Below are positions 25,833 through 36,028 of a DNA stretch of 64,000 bases, in pieces. Each line of letters opens with the position of its first letter. The stretch's first letter is position 1. Made by a program: the position numbers and the translations under genes. The notes beneath the pieces were generated by a model that did not search any database, had not been told where the DNA came from, and worked only from the letters and a program-made list of their open reading frames with translations. The stretch comes from UTCFX2 sp002050125. Its GTDB lineage: Bacteria; Chloroflexota; Anaerolineae; Anaerolineales; UBA4823. Where the stretch lies: assembly GCA_027494035.1 (NCBI GenBank), contig JAOSJQ010000001.1:1240001-1304000 (forward strand), read 5' to 3'.

Positions 25833-26240
25833 GGTTCTGGGGGAAAAACTTTCCTTCGTAAGAGTTTTCTCGGCGTTGAAGGGCGTAACCATGACCCGGT
25901 GGTCGATCCAGTTGGGCGTAGCGTCCAGGATTGGGACGATCCAGAACATCCCCGGTCCGCGCAGCCCGCGAAATTTACCGAGCCGCAACAGCACGGCTTT
26001 TTCCCACTGCAGCGCTACCTTCAACCCGAAAAGAACGTACAGCGCAGCCAGCATGATCACGCCCGCCGCCAGACCGAACCACAGGCTGGGAAATCTTGCC
26101 TGATCCATCCAGAACAAGAGCAAAACGACCAGAGCGACCAGTGCGATGAATATCGCCAGAGCCAGGCTGCTGATGCGCAGGTTGTCCTGTTTTTCAACCT
26201 TGCCGGGCAATTTTTGTGATGGGCGGATGTAGGTTGTCAT
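25818..26240 (-). pseudogene. Truncated slipin/stomatin-like (SPFH) gene
   Basis: Encodes an N-terminal piece of an SPFH membrane protein: two membrane segments (about 25-45 and 55-75), then the family block LQWEKAVLLRLGKFRGLRGPG, IVPILD and WIDHRV, ending at TLTK. The normal protein would continue through DTVPVDVDA and the prohibitin-like core. Here it ends after about 10 unrelated residues within parS. This is not a one-base slip, because the downstream DNA belongs to another gene. The start overlaps the GntR regulator stop by 4 bases, so it was probably regulated with it. It is probably non-functional. Confidence 0.7.
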
Positions 26241-26629
26241 GTCATATTCTCCTTTTCAGACATTAAGCCTTTCTTGAATTCCTCGCCGATCTCCGCGGGC
26301 GAATACCCGCGCCGGATCAATTCTCGCAGGAAGTGCTGTATCTGTTCTTGCAGGCTCTGCTGGCGCAGCGTCCGAACGGTTTCTTCCGATGGGGTCTTCC
26401 AGACGTACGTTCCGCGGCCGTGCTGGGTCGAAATCAAGCCGGCTTCGTCCAGCAGGCGGTAAGCCCGGGCGATGGTGTTAAAATTCACGCGCAAGTCTGC
26501 CGCGAGCTGGCGCACGGTTGGAAGCTGGTCGCCTGGTTGGATCGCGCCGGACGCGATCCACCGCTGGATTTGCTCGACAATTTGGGCGTAGATGGGCTGC
26601 CCGCTGCGAAAGTCAACCTGAATGTTCAT
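26237..26629 (-). CDS. GntR-family transcriptional regulator, YtrA type
   Basis: A 130-aa regulator. The winged-helix DNA-binding part (residues 8-78) contains PIYAQIVEQIQRWIASGAIQPGDQLPTVRQLA and the recognition helix block VNFNTIARAYRLLDEAG. The short C-terminal part forms the helical dimer region of the YtrA subfamily. The stop overlaps the slipin start. Two 13-bp direct repeats lie 32-60 bases upstream and are candidate autoregulatory operators. No strong ribosome site is seen. Confidence 0.9.
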   Translation of the reverse strand: MNIQVDFRSGQPIYAQIVEQIQRWIASGAIQPGDQLPTVRQLAADLRVNFNTIARAYRLLDEAGLISTQHGRGTYVWKTPSEETVRTLRQQSLQEQIQHFLRELIRRGYSPAEIGEEFKKGLMSEKENMT

Positions 26630-26660
26630 GCGCTATCAAAACAAGAATTTTACGGTCGAA

Positions 26661-26689
26661 TGTATCAATGTATTAGTGTATCAATGTAT
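26661..26689. promoter_or_regulatory. Tandem 13-bp repeats upstream of the GntR gene
   Basis: TGTATCAATGTAT occurs at 26661-26673 and 26677-26689, a 16-base period, in the space between the divergent GntR and DUF1848 genes. It is a candidate operator controlling one or both genes. Confidence 0.55.
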
Positions 26690-26741
26690 GATTGAATGAA
26701 TTGTATCTAGTTTTCGGGTTTTGTCAAGGTAAAATTCGAAT

Positions 26742-27668
26742 ATGATCATCAGCGCCAGCCGCCGGACGGACATCCCGGCATTCTATGCCGACTGGTTCAT
26801 CAACCGGGTGCGCGAGGGATACTGTGAGGTGCCCAACCCCTTCAACCCGCGCCAGGTCGCTGCGGTCTCGCTCAAAGCGCAAGACGTAGACTGGATCGTG
26901 TTCTGGACGCGCAGCCCGCGCCCGCTGATGCGTTATCTGGAGGAACTGGATGACCGCGGCTTTGGTTATTATTTTCAATTCACCCTGCTGGATTACCCGG
27001 CGCAAATCGATTCACACACGCCCTCCACGACGCGCGCCCTGGATACGTTTCGCCTCCTGACAGATCGGATTGGCGCGGAGCGGGTGATCTGGCGCTATGA
27101 TCCGATTGTGCTGAGCGAAATCACGCCCGTGGATTATCATCTGGAAAGGTTCGAGCGGCTGGCGGCGGCGCTGCAGGGTTATACCAAACGGGTGGTGGCG
27201 AGCCTGCTGGATGTGTATGCCAAAGCCCGCCGCCGGTTGGAAGGCTTGCAGAGCCAGGGCGCGAGGTTGCTGCCAGTTGCGCACGAAAAATTGAACAAAA
27301 ACACTACCCTGCCAGACGAATTGACGTCGTTGTTCGCCGGTTTAGGTCGCTTGGCGCGCGCTCATAACCTGGAAATTCAGAGCTGCGCTGAGGAAATTGA
27401 CTTGGCGGCTTACGGTATTTCAGCCGGCAAATGCATCGATGGAGGATTGATCGAGCGGCTCTCGGGTCGCCCCGTCATCCAGCAGAAGGATCCGGGGCAG
27501 CGCAAAGCCTGCGGGTGCGTGGTCAGCAAAGATATCGGGATGTACGATTCATGCCTGTTTGGCTGCCGCTATTGTTATGCGACGCGCAGCTTTGAGCAGG
27601 CGCGGTACAACTACGCCGCACATGACCCGCAGGCAGCCTCGCTCTACGCGCCGGGTTCTCCCCGGTGA
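26742..27668 (+). CDS. DUF1848-family protein with a radical-SAM-like cysteine cluster
   Basis: A 308-aa DUF1848 protein. The start MIISASRRTDIPAFY is the family signature. The C-terminus carries a cysteine set (CGCVVSKDIGMYDSC, then LFGCRYCYA) with the CxxxCxxC-like layout of radical-SAM Fe-S clusters. The family is related to radical-SAM spore photoproduct lyase-like proteins, but a reaction is not established. It is divergent from the GntR regulator. The Fe-S cluster is inferred from motif only. Confidence 0.85.
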   Translation: MIISASRRTDIPAFYADWFINRVREGYCEVPNPFNPRQVAAVSLKAQDVDWIVFWTRSPRPLMRYLEELDDRGFGYYFQFTLLDYPAQIDSHTPSTTRALDTFRLLTDRIGAERVIWRYDPIVLSEITPVDYHLERFERLAAALQGYTKRVVASLLDVYAKARRRLEGLQSQGARLLPVAHEKLNKNTTLPDELTSLFAGLGRLARAHNLEIQSCAEEIDLAAYGISAGKCIDGGLIERLSGRPVIQQKDPGQRKACGCVVSKDIGMYDSCLFGCRYCYATRSFEQARYNYAAHDPQAASLYAPGSPR

Positions 27669-27766
27669 GGCAGCCGCAGCCCCGCAGACCCCTGAGCCGG
27701 TCAGCGATGCAGCGCTAATTTGCGCCAGGCGTGTGCGCTATGTAGTTCTTCAGTGGAGCGCCGGGG

Positions 27767-28534
27767 CTAGGCTATAGTGAGCTGGCTGGCTGCGGCTTGA
27801 TCCACCAGCCAGAGTAAATCTCCCTGCGCTGGGCGGATCAGCGCGGCTGGCTTGGGGGAGGCTGCATCGGCAGGCATCATCGTCTGGCGGAGCGCAGCCG
27901 CTTTTTGTTCCCCGCTCACGAGAAAAAGCACACTGCGCGAGGCATTGAGGGCTGGCAAGGTCAGCGTCAACCGGTCGACCAGCGGCTCGGGCGGGCTGGT
28001 GTGCGGCACTGCCGCCACCCAGTGATCGCGGATCTGCAAAGCCGGGGAGCCGGGAAACAGCGAGGCGGTATGACCATCCTCCCCCATGCCTAAGAGGGTC
28101 AGATCGAACGTGAACCCGGAGGTTGGCGCGCTGGCTGAGCCGAAAAACCCTGCCAGTTCGGCTTCGTACTCCGCAGTTGCCGTCTCTGGGGGAAGCTCGC
28201 CATGCATGCGGTGGATGTTTGCGGAGGGTATCGATACGTGTTCAAGTAGGCTGTGGGAAGCCAGGCGGAAATTGCTGTCTGGATGATTGGGAGGGACGCA
28301 GCGTTCATCGCCCCAGAAAACATGCGTCTTGGACCAATCGACGTACCCGGCAAACTCTGGCGCGGCTAACCGGGCGTAGAGCCCGCGCGGCGTCGATCCG
28401 CCGGCGAGCGCTACCAGGAAGACGCCGCGCCGTTCAACGGCTGCCTCAGCCGCCGCGATGAAGCGCCGAACGCCCGCCTCCGCCAGCGCGTTTGGATCGC
28501 GGCACAACTGTAGCTTGGTATATTCAACTTTCAT
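27767..28534 (-). CDS. pgl: 6-Phosphogluconolactonase
   Basis: Hydrolyses 6-phosphogluconolactone in the oxidative pentose phosphate pathway. The N-terminal GGSTPRGLY block, the VFWGDERCVP segment and GMGEDGHTASLFPG (active-site His) are all present. Length 255 aa is normal for the DevB/Pgl family. Its start overlaps the zwf stop by 4 bases (28531-28534), so it is the third gene of a coupled operon with tal-pgi and zwf. Confidence 0.95.
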   Translation of the reverse strand: MKVEYTKLQLCRDPNALAEAGVRRFIAAAEAAVERRGVFLVALAGGSTPRGLYARLAAPEFAGYVDWSKTHVFWGDERCVPPNHPDSNFRLASHSLLEHVSIPSANIHRMHGELPPETATAEYEAELAGFFGSASAPTSGFTFDLTLLGMGEDGHTASLFPGSPALQIRDHWVAAVPHTSPPEPLVDRLTLTLPALNASRSVLFLVSGEQKAAALRQTMMPADAASPKPAALIRPAQGDLLWLVDQAAASQLTIA

Positions 28535-29982
28535 TCATGAATACAACCCAGCAGCCATTTGCGGCGGTCCGCCTCGATCAGATGGTCTGCCTCGGCGGGT
28601 CCCCAGCTTCCTCTGGGGTAAAAACTCAGCTCCTTTTTGCCCGGCGCGGAACTGACCCGAATGACCGGGTCGATCAATTTCCAGGATTCTTCGTTCTCGT
28701 CGTTACGGGCGAACAGCGAAGCGTCCCCGGCGAGCGCATCCAGCAGCAGGCGCTCATACGCGCTGGGAAGACCGCTGGCGCCATAATAATCGCGATAGTG
28801 AAACTCCATGTCCACCGAGCGGCTCTCTCGGTTGGAACCCGGCACCTTGATTTCGAAACGCAGGTGGGTCCCCTCGTCAGGTTCGATGCAGATGCTTAAG
28901 ACGTTCGAACTAAAATCCACATCCGAGGTCTTATCAAACATCACCTTTGGTGGGCGCTTGAACTCGATGACGATCTCGGTGGCTTTGCTTTTCAAAGCCT
29001 TGCCAGTGCGCAGATAAAACGGTACGCCCTGCCAGCGCCAGGTATCCAGAAACAGCCTCAGCGCCGTAAAAGTGGGGGTGCGCGAATCGGCGGGGATGCC
29101 TGGGGCGCCGCGGTAGCCTTCGTATTGACCGATGACCACCCGGCTGGTCTCGATCGGGCGGGTGGCGCTCAACACCTTCACCTTTTCGTTGCGCAAATGG
29201 TCGGCGTTGAGGGAGGCTGGCGGCTCCATGGCAATGAGGGTATAAAGCTGGAGCATGTGGTTCTGAACCATGTCCCGCAGGACGCCGGCGTGGTCGTAAT
29301 AGTCGGCGCGATGACCGATGTCGACCTGCTCGGCGGCGGTGATCTGAACGTTGTCCACGTAGTTGCGGTTCCAGATCGGTTCGAAGATCGCGTTTGCAAA
29401 GCGGAAGAACAGGATGTTTTGGGCGGTCTCTTTTGCCAGGTAGTGATCGATGCGGAAGATCCGATCTTCGCGGAAGACCTTGTGGATCGCCCGGTTGAGC
29501 TGGCGCGCCGATTCCAGATCGGTGCCGAAGGGCTTTTCGATCAAGAGACGGCAGTATCCCTTGGCGTCAGACTCCATGTGCAGTTGACCGAGGTTAACCA
29601 CGGTCGGCGCGAAGAACTGCGGGGCGACTGCGAGATAGTAGAGGCGGTTCGCCGGACCGGCTTCGATTCTTTCCAGTTCCGACTTCAACCCTCCCATGTC
29701 CTGCGCGGATGTCAGATCCCCGCAGATATATTCGAACACAGCGGCGAACTTCGACCAGGATTGCGGGTTGTAATCTTGTGGGCTAAAGGTTTTCAACCCC
29801 GTTTCCAGGCGCTGGCGAAACGAATCGGTGTTTAGGTCGCTGCGTGCGAAGCCAACGATCTTGAGACCTTGCGGCAGGCGGTCCTTGCAATACAGGTTGT
29901 AAAGCGCTGGGACGAGCTTGCGCTGGGTCAGGTCGCCCGAAGCGCCGAAGATGACGATTGTGGTAGGCAGGGTATCGCTCAT
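28531..29982 (-). CDS. zwf: Glucose-6-phosphate 1-dehydrogenase
   Basis: Oxidises glucose 6-phosphate to the lactone, making NADPH. The N-terminal dinucleotide site GASGDLTQRKL is at about 13-23, and the catalytic block RIDHYLAKETAQN is near 175-187. The 483-aa length is standard. Its start region overlaps the tal-pgi stop by 4 bases (29979-29982). It sits between an isomerase fusion that makes its substrate and the lactonase that uses its product. Confidence 0.97.
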   Translation of the reverse strand: MSDTLPTTIVIFGASGDLTQRKLVPALYNLYCKDRLPQGLKIVGFARSDLNTDSFRQRLETGLKTFSPQDYNPQSWSKFAAVFEYICGDLTSAQDMGGLKSELERIEAGPANRLYYLAVAPQFFAPTVVNLGQLHMESDAKGYCRLLIEKPFGTDLESARQLNRAIHKVFREDRIFRIDHYLAKETAQNILFFRFANAIFEPIWNRNYVDNVQITAAEQVDIGHRADYYDHAGVLRDMVQNHMLQLYTLIAMEPPASLNADHLRNEKVKVLSATRPIETSRVVIGQYEGYRGAPGIPADSRTPTFTALRLFLDTWRWQGVPFYLRTGKALKSKATEIVIEFKRPPKVMFDKTSDVDFSSNVLSICIEPDEGTHLRFEIKVPGSNRESRSVDMEFHYRDYYGASGLPSAYERLLLDALAGDASLFARNDENEESWKLIDPVIRVSSAPGKKELSFYPRGSWGPAEADHLIEADRRKWLLGCIHE

Positions 29983-32758
29983 TTCAAAGCCTGTATCAGG
30001 TGGGTCAAACCGATCTGGATATCTTCGTTGAGGTGGAAGCGCAGCACTTTGCGCCTGTTATCCAGCAGCGCCTGCCGGTCGCCGAGCGCCTGAGCTAACT
30101 CGAGCACCCCAAACGAAAGCGATGAATCGGTTTTTCCCGCCTCGTCGGGGATGGGGGTGTCTTCGTCAGCCTGGTGCGTGATCTGGATGAAGAGACCGTG
30201 ACCGGCGTCGCCTTTGTGAAGCTGCCCAGTCGAATGCAGGAAGCGCGGTCCATAACCGGTTGTCACCGCCAGGCGCGTGCGCTGGCGCAGTTCGGTGCGC
30301 AGCGCCAGGAGCGAGGCGTCGCAGGCGGATGAAGGCGGCAGGTAAGCCTGGATGGCGATGTAGCTGCCGGGCTGTGCGCCGCCCAGAAAGTCTGACGCGA
30401 CCTCTTGCAACGTCTTGCCCGTGGATTCGCCGTAGATCGAAATTCCTTGCTCTTGGAGCAGCGGCGTGAGGCTGGGCAGTGCGCCGCTTTGCTTGTATGC
30501 CTCGACCATGTTGCGCGCTTGCACCTTCGCCGCTTCGACGTTGGGCTGGTCGAAAGGCTGGATGCCCAGGCGCTGCCCTGCGACGGCGATGGCAAACTCC
30601 CACAGGAAGAACTGACCGCCCAGGTCGTATAAATCTTTCATATCTAAGCGCACGACGGGGTGCCCCGCGAATTCGAGCGCCAGCACCGGAACGTCAAAAT
30701 CGTGCTCGTCCGCCAGCCGCAGGTAAACAAACGCCCGGTCATCGGCGTAATTCTCTGGAAGCCCAACGGCTTCGCCGACCACCGGAAGAATGCCTTTGCC
30801 GTCTTTGCCGGTGCTCTCGGCAATGAGCTGTTCCACCCAATCGCCAAAGTTGCAGACTTCAGCCGAGGTGATAAAGGTAAGCTTGTCGCGCCCCTGGCGC
30901 GCCAGTTCGGCGATGATCGCCCCCAGGTGAGCGCCCGGGTTGTCGCGCGGGGCCGTCTTCTTACAGCAATCCGCCATCCCAATGGCGCGCTGAAGCAGCA
31001 ATTCGAGGTCGACCCCGATCAGCGCTGCTGGAACGAGCCCGAAATGGGAGAGCGCGGAATAGCGCCCGCCGATGTTAGGGTCGTTCAAAAACACCGCGCG
31101 AAAACTGAAGTCGTGACCGATCTGCGCCAAACCGCTACCCGGGTCGGTAATCGCGATGAAATGCTCTCCCGCCTGCGCTGCGCCGAGACGTTGGGCTGCG
31201 AGGTTGTAGAAGTACTTGAAAAAAGAGATCGTTTCTACCGTTCCGCCGGACTTGCTGGAGACGATGTAGAGCGTTTTGGCGGGGTCCAGGCGGTGGGCGC
31301 AATCGAGCACTGCCGCCGGGTCGGTGCTGTCGAGCGCAACCAGGTCGAGGCAGCCCGGGCGAACCCCAAAGGTCTTGCGCATCACTTCCGGCGCCAGGCT
31401 CGATCCGCCCATCCCGAGCAGCAACGCATGGGTGTAGCCCTGTTGGCGCAGCTCGTCCTGCAATGCCTGAAGGCGCGGGATCTCTTTCTGCATGGCTTCG
31501 GCGATTTGCAGCCACCCCAGGCGGTTGGAGATCTCTTGTGGTTCGGGCTTCCAAACGGTGTAATCCAGCTCCCAGATGCGCGGGATGATGCGCTTTTCTG
31601 CCAGTTCGTTAAGCGCCGCGTCGACTGGCTGCTGGTTTGCGCCGAGCGCGGCGGAAAATTCCAGGTCTGCGGCGCGGAAGCTCTCCGCCTTGCGGGTGAT
31701 GCTCTTCATCAATAAATCGAACGACTTGACAAAGTTAGATACACCCTCATCCTGCAATTTCTGGGTGACCGCATCCAGATCGATCCCCAGCCCCGCCAGC
31801 CGGTTGATCTGATCCTGGGCGAGATCCAGATCGCGCTCGATGGACGGCTCCAACCGCCCGTGATCCTCCACTGCCGCGATGGTGGCAGGCGGCAGGGTGT
31901 TCACGGTGTGCGCTCCGATCAGCGCGTCCGCGTAGAGCGTGTCTGGATAAGCCGGGTTCTTGGTGCTGGTGCTAGCCCAGAGCGGGCGCTGGAGCTGAGC
32001 TCCATGGTCCGCCAGGCGCTGCCAGCGCGGACTGGAATAGGCTTCTTTGAAAATGGCATACGCTAGTTTTGAATTGGCGATGCCGATGGTCCCGAGCAGG
32101 TCCTTCGCGCCGGCAGCTTCGAGTTGTGGGTCGACCGCTGTATCCACCCGGCTGACGAAAAAGGAGGCGACCGAAGCGAGGCTGCGAATATCGTGACCCG
32201 CTTCCAGCCGCTGTTCAAGCCCCGCCATGTGCGCCTCGATGACCTCTTTATACATCTCGATTGAGAAGATGAGCGTGATATTGATATTGACGCCCGCCGC
32301 CAGCCCCCCCTGGATGGCGGGAAGACCCTGCGGGGTGGCGGGGATTTTGATCATCAGGTTGGGTCGATCCACCTTTTTGAACAGGCGCTGAGCTTCGGAG
32401 AGGACGTCTGCGAATCGTACGCCAGCTTGGGGCTCACCTCCAGGCTGACAAACCCGTCCGTGCCCGAGCTTTCATCGTAAACGGGGCGCAGGATATCCGC
32501 CGCGTTGCGCAGGTCATCGATCATGAGCTCCTCGAAAATCTCTGGGGCTGATTTCCCTTCCCGAGCCAGTTCGCGCAGTTCCCCGTCGTAATCGCTGCTG
32601 CTGGAAATCGCTTTGTCGAAGATGGTCGGGTTGGAAGTTAAACCGCGCAGCCCTTGCTTGACCAGCCGGCTCATTTCTCCGGTTAATAAATATTCACGCC
32701 GGATGTCGTCCAGCCAGATCGATTGACCCAATTTAAGATAATCTTTCAATTCCAACAT
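29979..32758 (-). CDS. tal-pgi: Bifunctional transaldolase/glucose-6-phosphate isomerase (one-base frame break)
   Basis: A fusion of about 926 aa, known in Chloroflexota and some other phyla. The N-terminal transaldolase part has GLTSNPTIFDKAI and the Schiff-base lysine in MIKIPATPQG. The C-terminal isomerase part has GMGGSSLAPEV and the sugar-isomerase motif SSKSGGTVET. The frame breaks near the GG at 32402-32403: one added G restores AYDSQTSLSEAQRLFKKVDR between the two readable halves. It heads the operon with zwf and pgl, so fructose 6-phosphate and pentose phosphates are channelled to NADPH production. Confidence 0.93.
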
Positions 32759-32965
32759 TGCACACCTCCTAATAATTCCTGTTAGCCGGGCTGCCGCCGA
32801 AGCCGTCCGGCGATGTTGTTACGAACCGTTTTCAAGTATTCGGGGATGTTCCCGGCTCGCGCTTTCTTGATGCACGTTTCCAGTTGCAATGATGACTGGG
32901 GCGCTGGCTGCGCCGGTCAGTTGACGCTCGCTCGAGTTTCCTGGGTCTGAATTATAATACCGCAC

Positions 32966-34408
32966 ATGCCTAAAACACGCACTCAATATGTTTGCCAGCA
33001 ATGCGGGCGCGCCAGCGCGCGCCAGATGGGGCGCTGCCCACAATGCGGCGCCTGGAACAGTATGCTGGAGGAAATCATTCCCGAGGTCGCCGGCGCCTCC
33101 GCCGCGCGCCACGCGCGCGGGCTTTCGGGGGGGCGCACGACCCCGCGGCGTCTGAGCGAGATCGGAGGGGATGTCGATGAGCGGCTGCCTCTCTCGATAC
33201 ACGAATTTGCGCGCGTGCTCGGCGGCGGCGTAGTTCCAGGTTCGATTGTTCTGATCGGCGGCGATCCCGGGATTGGCAAATCCACGCTGCTGCTCCAGGT
33301 GGCGCTTGAAATGGCGCGGCGCACCCCTGTGTTGTACGTCTCGGGGGAGGAATCCGAACGGCAGATCAAGATGCGCGCTAAGCGCCTGCTGCGCCTGGCG
33401 CAGAACGGCGCTGACGCCGCTGCTGTAGAAGAAGCGTTTCCGCAAGACCTGTTCCTGGTCACCGAGACGAACCTGAGCCAGATCCTGGAGCACATCGCGG
33501 AGGTCAAGCCGCAGCTGCTGATCCTGGACTCGGTCCAGACCACTTATATACCGGAATTGGACAGCTCCGCCGGCTCGGTCACACAGGTGCGCGAGACCGC
33601 CGCGCGCTTGCGCGAACTGGCAAAGTCGAGCGGGATGGCGGTCTTCTTGATCGGTCATGTGACGAAGGAAGGCGCAATCGCGGGGCCGCGCGTGCTCGAG
33701 CACATCGTGGACACGGTGCTGTACCTCGAGGGGGACCGCTTCCAGTCTTACCGGCTGCTGCGCTCCACGAAGAATCGCTTTGGGGCGACCTCTGAAGTGG
33801 GGGTGTTCGAGATGCGCGAGCGCGGCTTGGTCGAGATCGTCAACCCTTCCGAAGCGTTTCTGGCTGAGCGCATGGTGAACGCCCCCGGTTCGGCAATTGT
33901 GGTGACGATGGAAGGGACCCGGCCGCTGCTGGTCGAGATCCAGGGGCTGACCAGCCCCACCGCGTTTGGCAACCCGCGCCGCACGCCGAACGGGATCGAT
34001 TTCAACCGGCTGCTGCTCACCGCTGCGGTTCTCACGCGCCGCTTGGGGATGCGCCTGGGCGAGCAGGACATTTTTGTCAACGTGGTTGGCGGGATTTCCA
34101 TCAGCGAGCCGGCGGCTGACCTGGCGGTAGCGGCGGCAATTGCCTCCTCTTTGCGCGGCGTGCCGGTGCGCGCCGAGTCGGTGTTGATTGGCGAGGTGGG
34201 GCTTTCGGGCGAGCTGCGCCTGGTGGGTCAGATGCCCGCCCGGCTGCGTGAAGCGGCTAAGCTGGGTTTCAAGACCGCGATTGTCCCGCGGCGTTTGCGC
34301 CAGTTCGAACCCTGGCCCGAAGACATACAGGTGGTGGAGGCGCGCTCGCTGCGCCAGGCGCTCGAGGCGGCTTTGCTGCCGGGCTCGCCCGATGAAAAGG
34401 CGGAATAG
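32966..34408 (+). CDS. radA: DNA repair protein RadA
   Basis: A branch-migration ATPase that helps process recombination intermediates. The N-terminal zinc finger has paired CxxC motifs (C9/C12, C24/C27). Walker A is GGDPGIGKST, the RadA-specific KNRFG block is in RSTKNRFGATSEVG, and the C-terminal Lon-like domain ends in VGQMPARLREAAKLGFK. Length 480 aa is normal. It is divergent from tal-pgi and is the first of a plus-strand run with dus, the DUF6391-like gene and holA. Confidence 0.96.
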   Translation: MPKTRTQYVCQQCGRASARQMGRCPQCGAWNSMLEEIIPEVAGASAARHARGLSGGRTTPRRLSEIGGDVDERLPLSIHEFARVLGGGVVPGSIVLIGGDPGIGKSTLLLQVALEMARRTPVLYVSGEESERQIKMRAKRLLRLAQNGADAAAVEEAFPQDLFLVTETNLSQILEHIAEVKPQLLILDSVQTTYIPELDSSAGSVTQVRETAARLRELAKSSGMAVFLIGHVTKEGAIAGPRVLEHIVDTVLYLEGDRFQSYRLLRSTKNRFGATSEVGVFEMRERGLVEIVNPSEAFLAERMVNAPGSAIVVTMEGTRPLLVEIQGLTSPTAFGNPRRTPNGIDFNRLLLTAAVLTRRLGMRLGEQDIFVNVVGGISISEPAADLAVAAAIASSLRGVPVRAESVLIGEVGLSGELRLVGQMPARLREAAKLGFKTAIVPRRLRQFEPWPEDIQVVEARSLRQALEAALLPGSPDEKAE

Positions 34409-34434
34409 CCGCCGCCGCTAGATTCTCTCTCGAC

Positions 34435-35394
34435 ATGCAGGTTACGCAAACGCACCCCAGCTTCACAATTGGGGAGATCCCGGTCTACGGCGACCTGATC
34501 CTTGCGCCGATGGATGGCTTCTCCGACCAGCCTTTTCGTTCGTTGTGCCGCGAACTCGGCTCGGCGGTCAGTTACAGCGAGTTCATCAATGCGCTGGATG
34601 TGCTGCACGGTCACCCGCGCCTGGAGGAAAAGCTGGCTTTCCAGTCCGAAGAACGCCCGCTGATTTACCAGATCTACGACAGCGAGCCGGCGCGTCTGGT
34701 CGAGGCGGCGCTCAAGCTGCGCCGGCGCGGACCGGACGCGATCGACCTCAACCTGGGTTGTTCGGACCGCAGCGTGGCGGGGCGCGGGGCTGGCGCAGGA
34801 ATGCTGCGCGACCCGCAGAGGGCGGCTCTGGCAATCGGGATGCTCCGCCGGGCGCTGGACATTCCGGTGACCGCCAAAATGCGCCTGGGCTGGGACGATC
34901 AGGAGCGCAACTACCTGACGGTCGCCCAGCTGCTCGAACAAAACGGGGCAAGCCTGATCGCGGTGCACGGTCGCACGAAAGCGCAGGGGTACTCCGGCGC
35001 GGCGGACTGGGATGCGATCGCCAGGATCAAACAGGCGGTCAGCGTGCCGGTGATTGCCAACGGCGACGTGCGGAGCGCGGCGGACATCGAGCGCGTCTTA
35101 GCGCACACCGGCTGCGACGGCGTGATGATCGGCCGCGCCGCGATCGGCAATCCCTGGATCTTCTCCAGGCTGGACCGCGATCAGGTATCCAAAGAGCAGG
35201 TGCGGGAAGTGATGCTGCGCCACCTGGAGCGTAACCAGGCGTTTTACGGTGAAACGCGCGGGCTGGTGCTCTTCCGCAAATACGCCAGCCGGTATCTCTC
35301 GCCGTTGAGGCTCTCGGTGGAACTGCGCAAGCAGCTGCTCACGGCTGAAACCTCACCCGATTTCCTCGAAATTCTCGATCGGATACCGGCTTGA
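34435..35394 (+). CDS. dus: tRNA-dihydrouridine synthase
   Basis: An FMN enzyme reducing uridine to dihydrouridine in tRNA. The N-terminal barrel start LAPMDGFSDQPFRSLCRELG, the active-site Cys in DLNLGCSDRSVAGRGAGAGML and the FMN-binding IANGDVRSA and GVMIGRAAIGNPWIF segments are all present. Length 319 aa matches DusB-like enzymes. It lies 26 bases after radA. Which tRNA position it modifies is unknown. Confidence 0.93.
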   Translation: MQVTQTHPSFTIGEIPVYGDLILAPMDGFSDQPFRSLCRELGSAVSYSEFINALDVLHGHPRLEEKLAFQSEERPLIYQIYDSEPARLVEAALKLRRRGPDAIDLNLGCSDRSVAGRGAGAGMLRDPQRAALAIGMLRRALDIPVTAKMRLGWDDQERNYLTVAQLLEQNGASLIAVHGRTKAQGYSGAADWDAIARIKQAVSVPVIANGDVRSAADIERVLAHTGCDGVMIGRAAIGNPWIFSRLDRDQVSKEQVREVMLRHLERNQAFYGETRGLVLFRKYASRYLSPLRLSVELRKQLLTAETSPDFLEILDRIPA

Positions 35395-35494
35395 TCAATC
35401 TTATACCTCGCAGTCACATCCAGTCGGGCATGACCCATACCGCCATTGATTTACGATATGGGGGTAGAATAAAAGATATAGGCAAGGAGAATTT

Positions 35495-36025
35495 ATGACA
35501 GCACTATCTCAGACGAATCGCGGCCTCTTGGATCGGGGGCTCATCTCGCGGGTGCGGCGCAACCACGGGCTGGAACATGCCACGCTGCACGTGTTGACGG
35601 AGGGGTTTCCGGGCCGGCCGCTGGCGGGACATTCCGACGTGGGCGGTTTCTGGATCATCGGTGAACTGGAAACCCCCGACGTAATTTCGGCTGCGGAGGA
35701 AGCGCTGGCGCGCCTGCAAGCCGGCGAGCGCCGGCTTGCGGTGCATCCGAGCTGCGGGACCAACTTTGCCACCGCGGGGGTGCTGGCGGGTTTGGCAGCC
35801 GGGGCGGCGATGTTCGGCGCCGGGCGCAAATTACGCACCAACATCGAGCGGCTGCCGGCTGCGATCATGCTGGCGACGTTGGCGCTCGTCGTTGCTCAAC
35901 CCCTCGGTCTGCTGGTCCAGGAGCGTTTCACCACGTCCGGCGAGCCGGGTTCGCTGCAAGTGGTAGAGGTGAAACGCGTCCAAAACTCCCGCTTGCCGGT
36001 TCACCGGGTCGCCACGCAGGGTTGA
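35495..36025 (+). CDS. DUF6391-like membrane protein
   Basis: A 176-aa protein starting with an RRNHGLEHATLHVLTE block (about 21-36) typical of the DUF6391 family as I remember it. A soluble middle part (to about 90) is followed by two hydrophobic segments (about 90-106 and 120-140). A GCGTNFATAGVLAG-like stretch (SCGTNFATAG) precedes the first. It sits 3 bases before holA, so the two are coupled. Function is unknown, and the family name is from motif memory only. Confidence 0.75.
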   Translation: MTALSQTNRGLLDRGLISRVRRNHGLEHATLHVLTEGFPGRPLAGHSDVGGFWIIGELETPDVISAAEEALARLQAGERRLAVHPSCGTNFATAGVLAGLAAGAAMFGAGRKLRTNIERLPAAIMLATLALVVAQPLGLLVQERFTTSGEPGSLQVVEVKRVQNSRLPVHRVATQG

Positions 36026-36028
36026 GAT

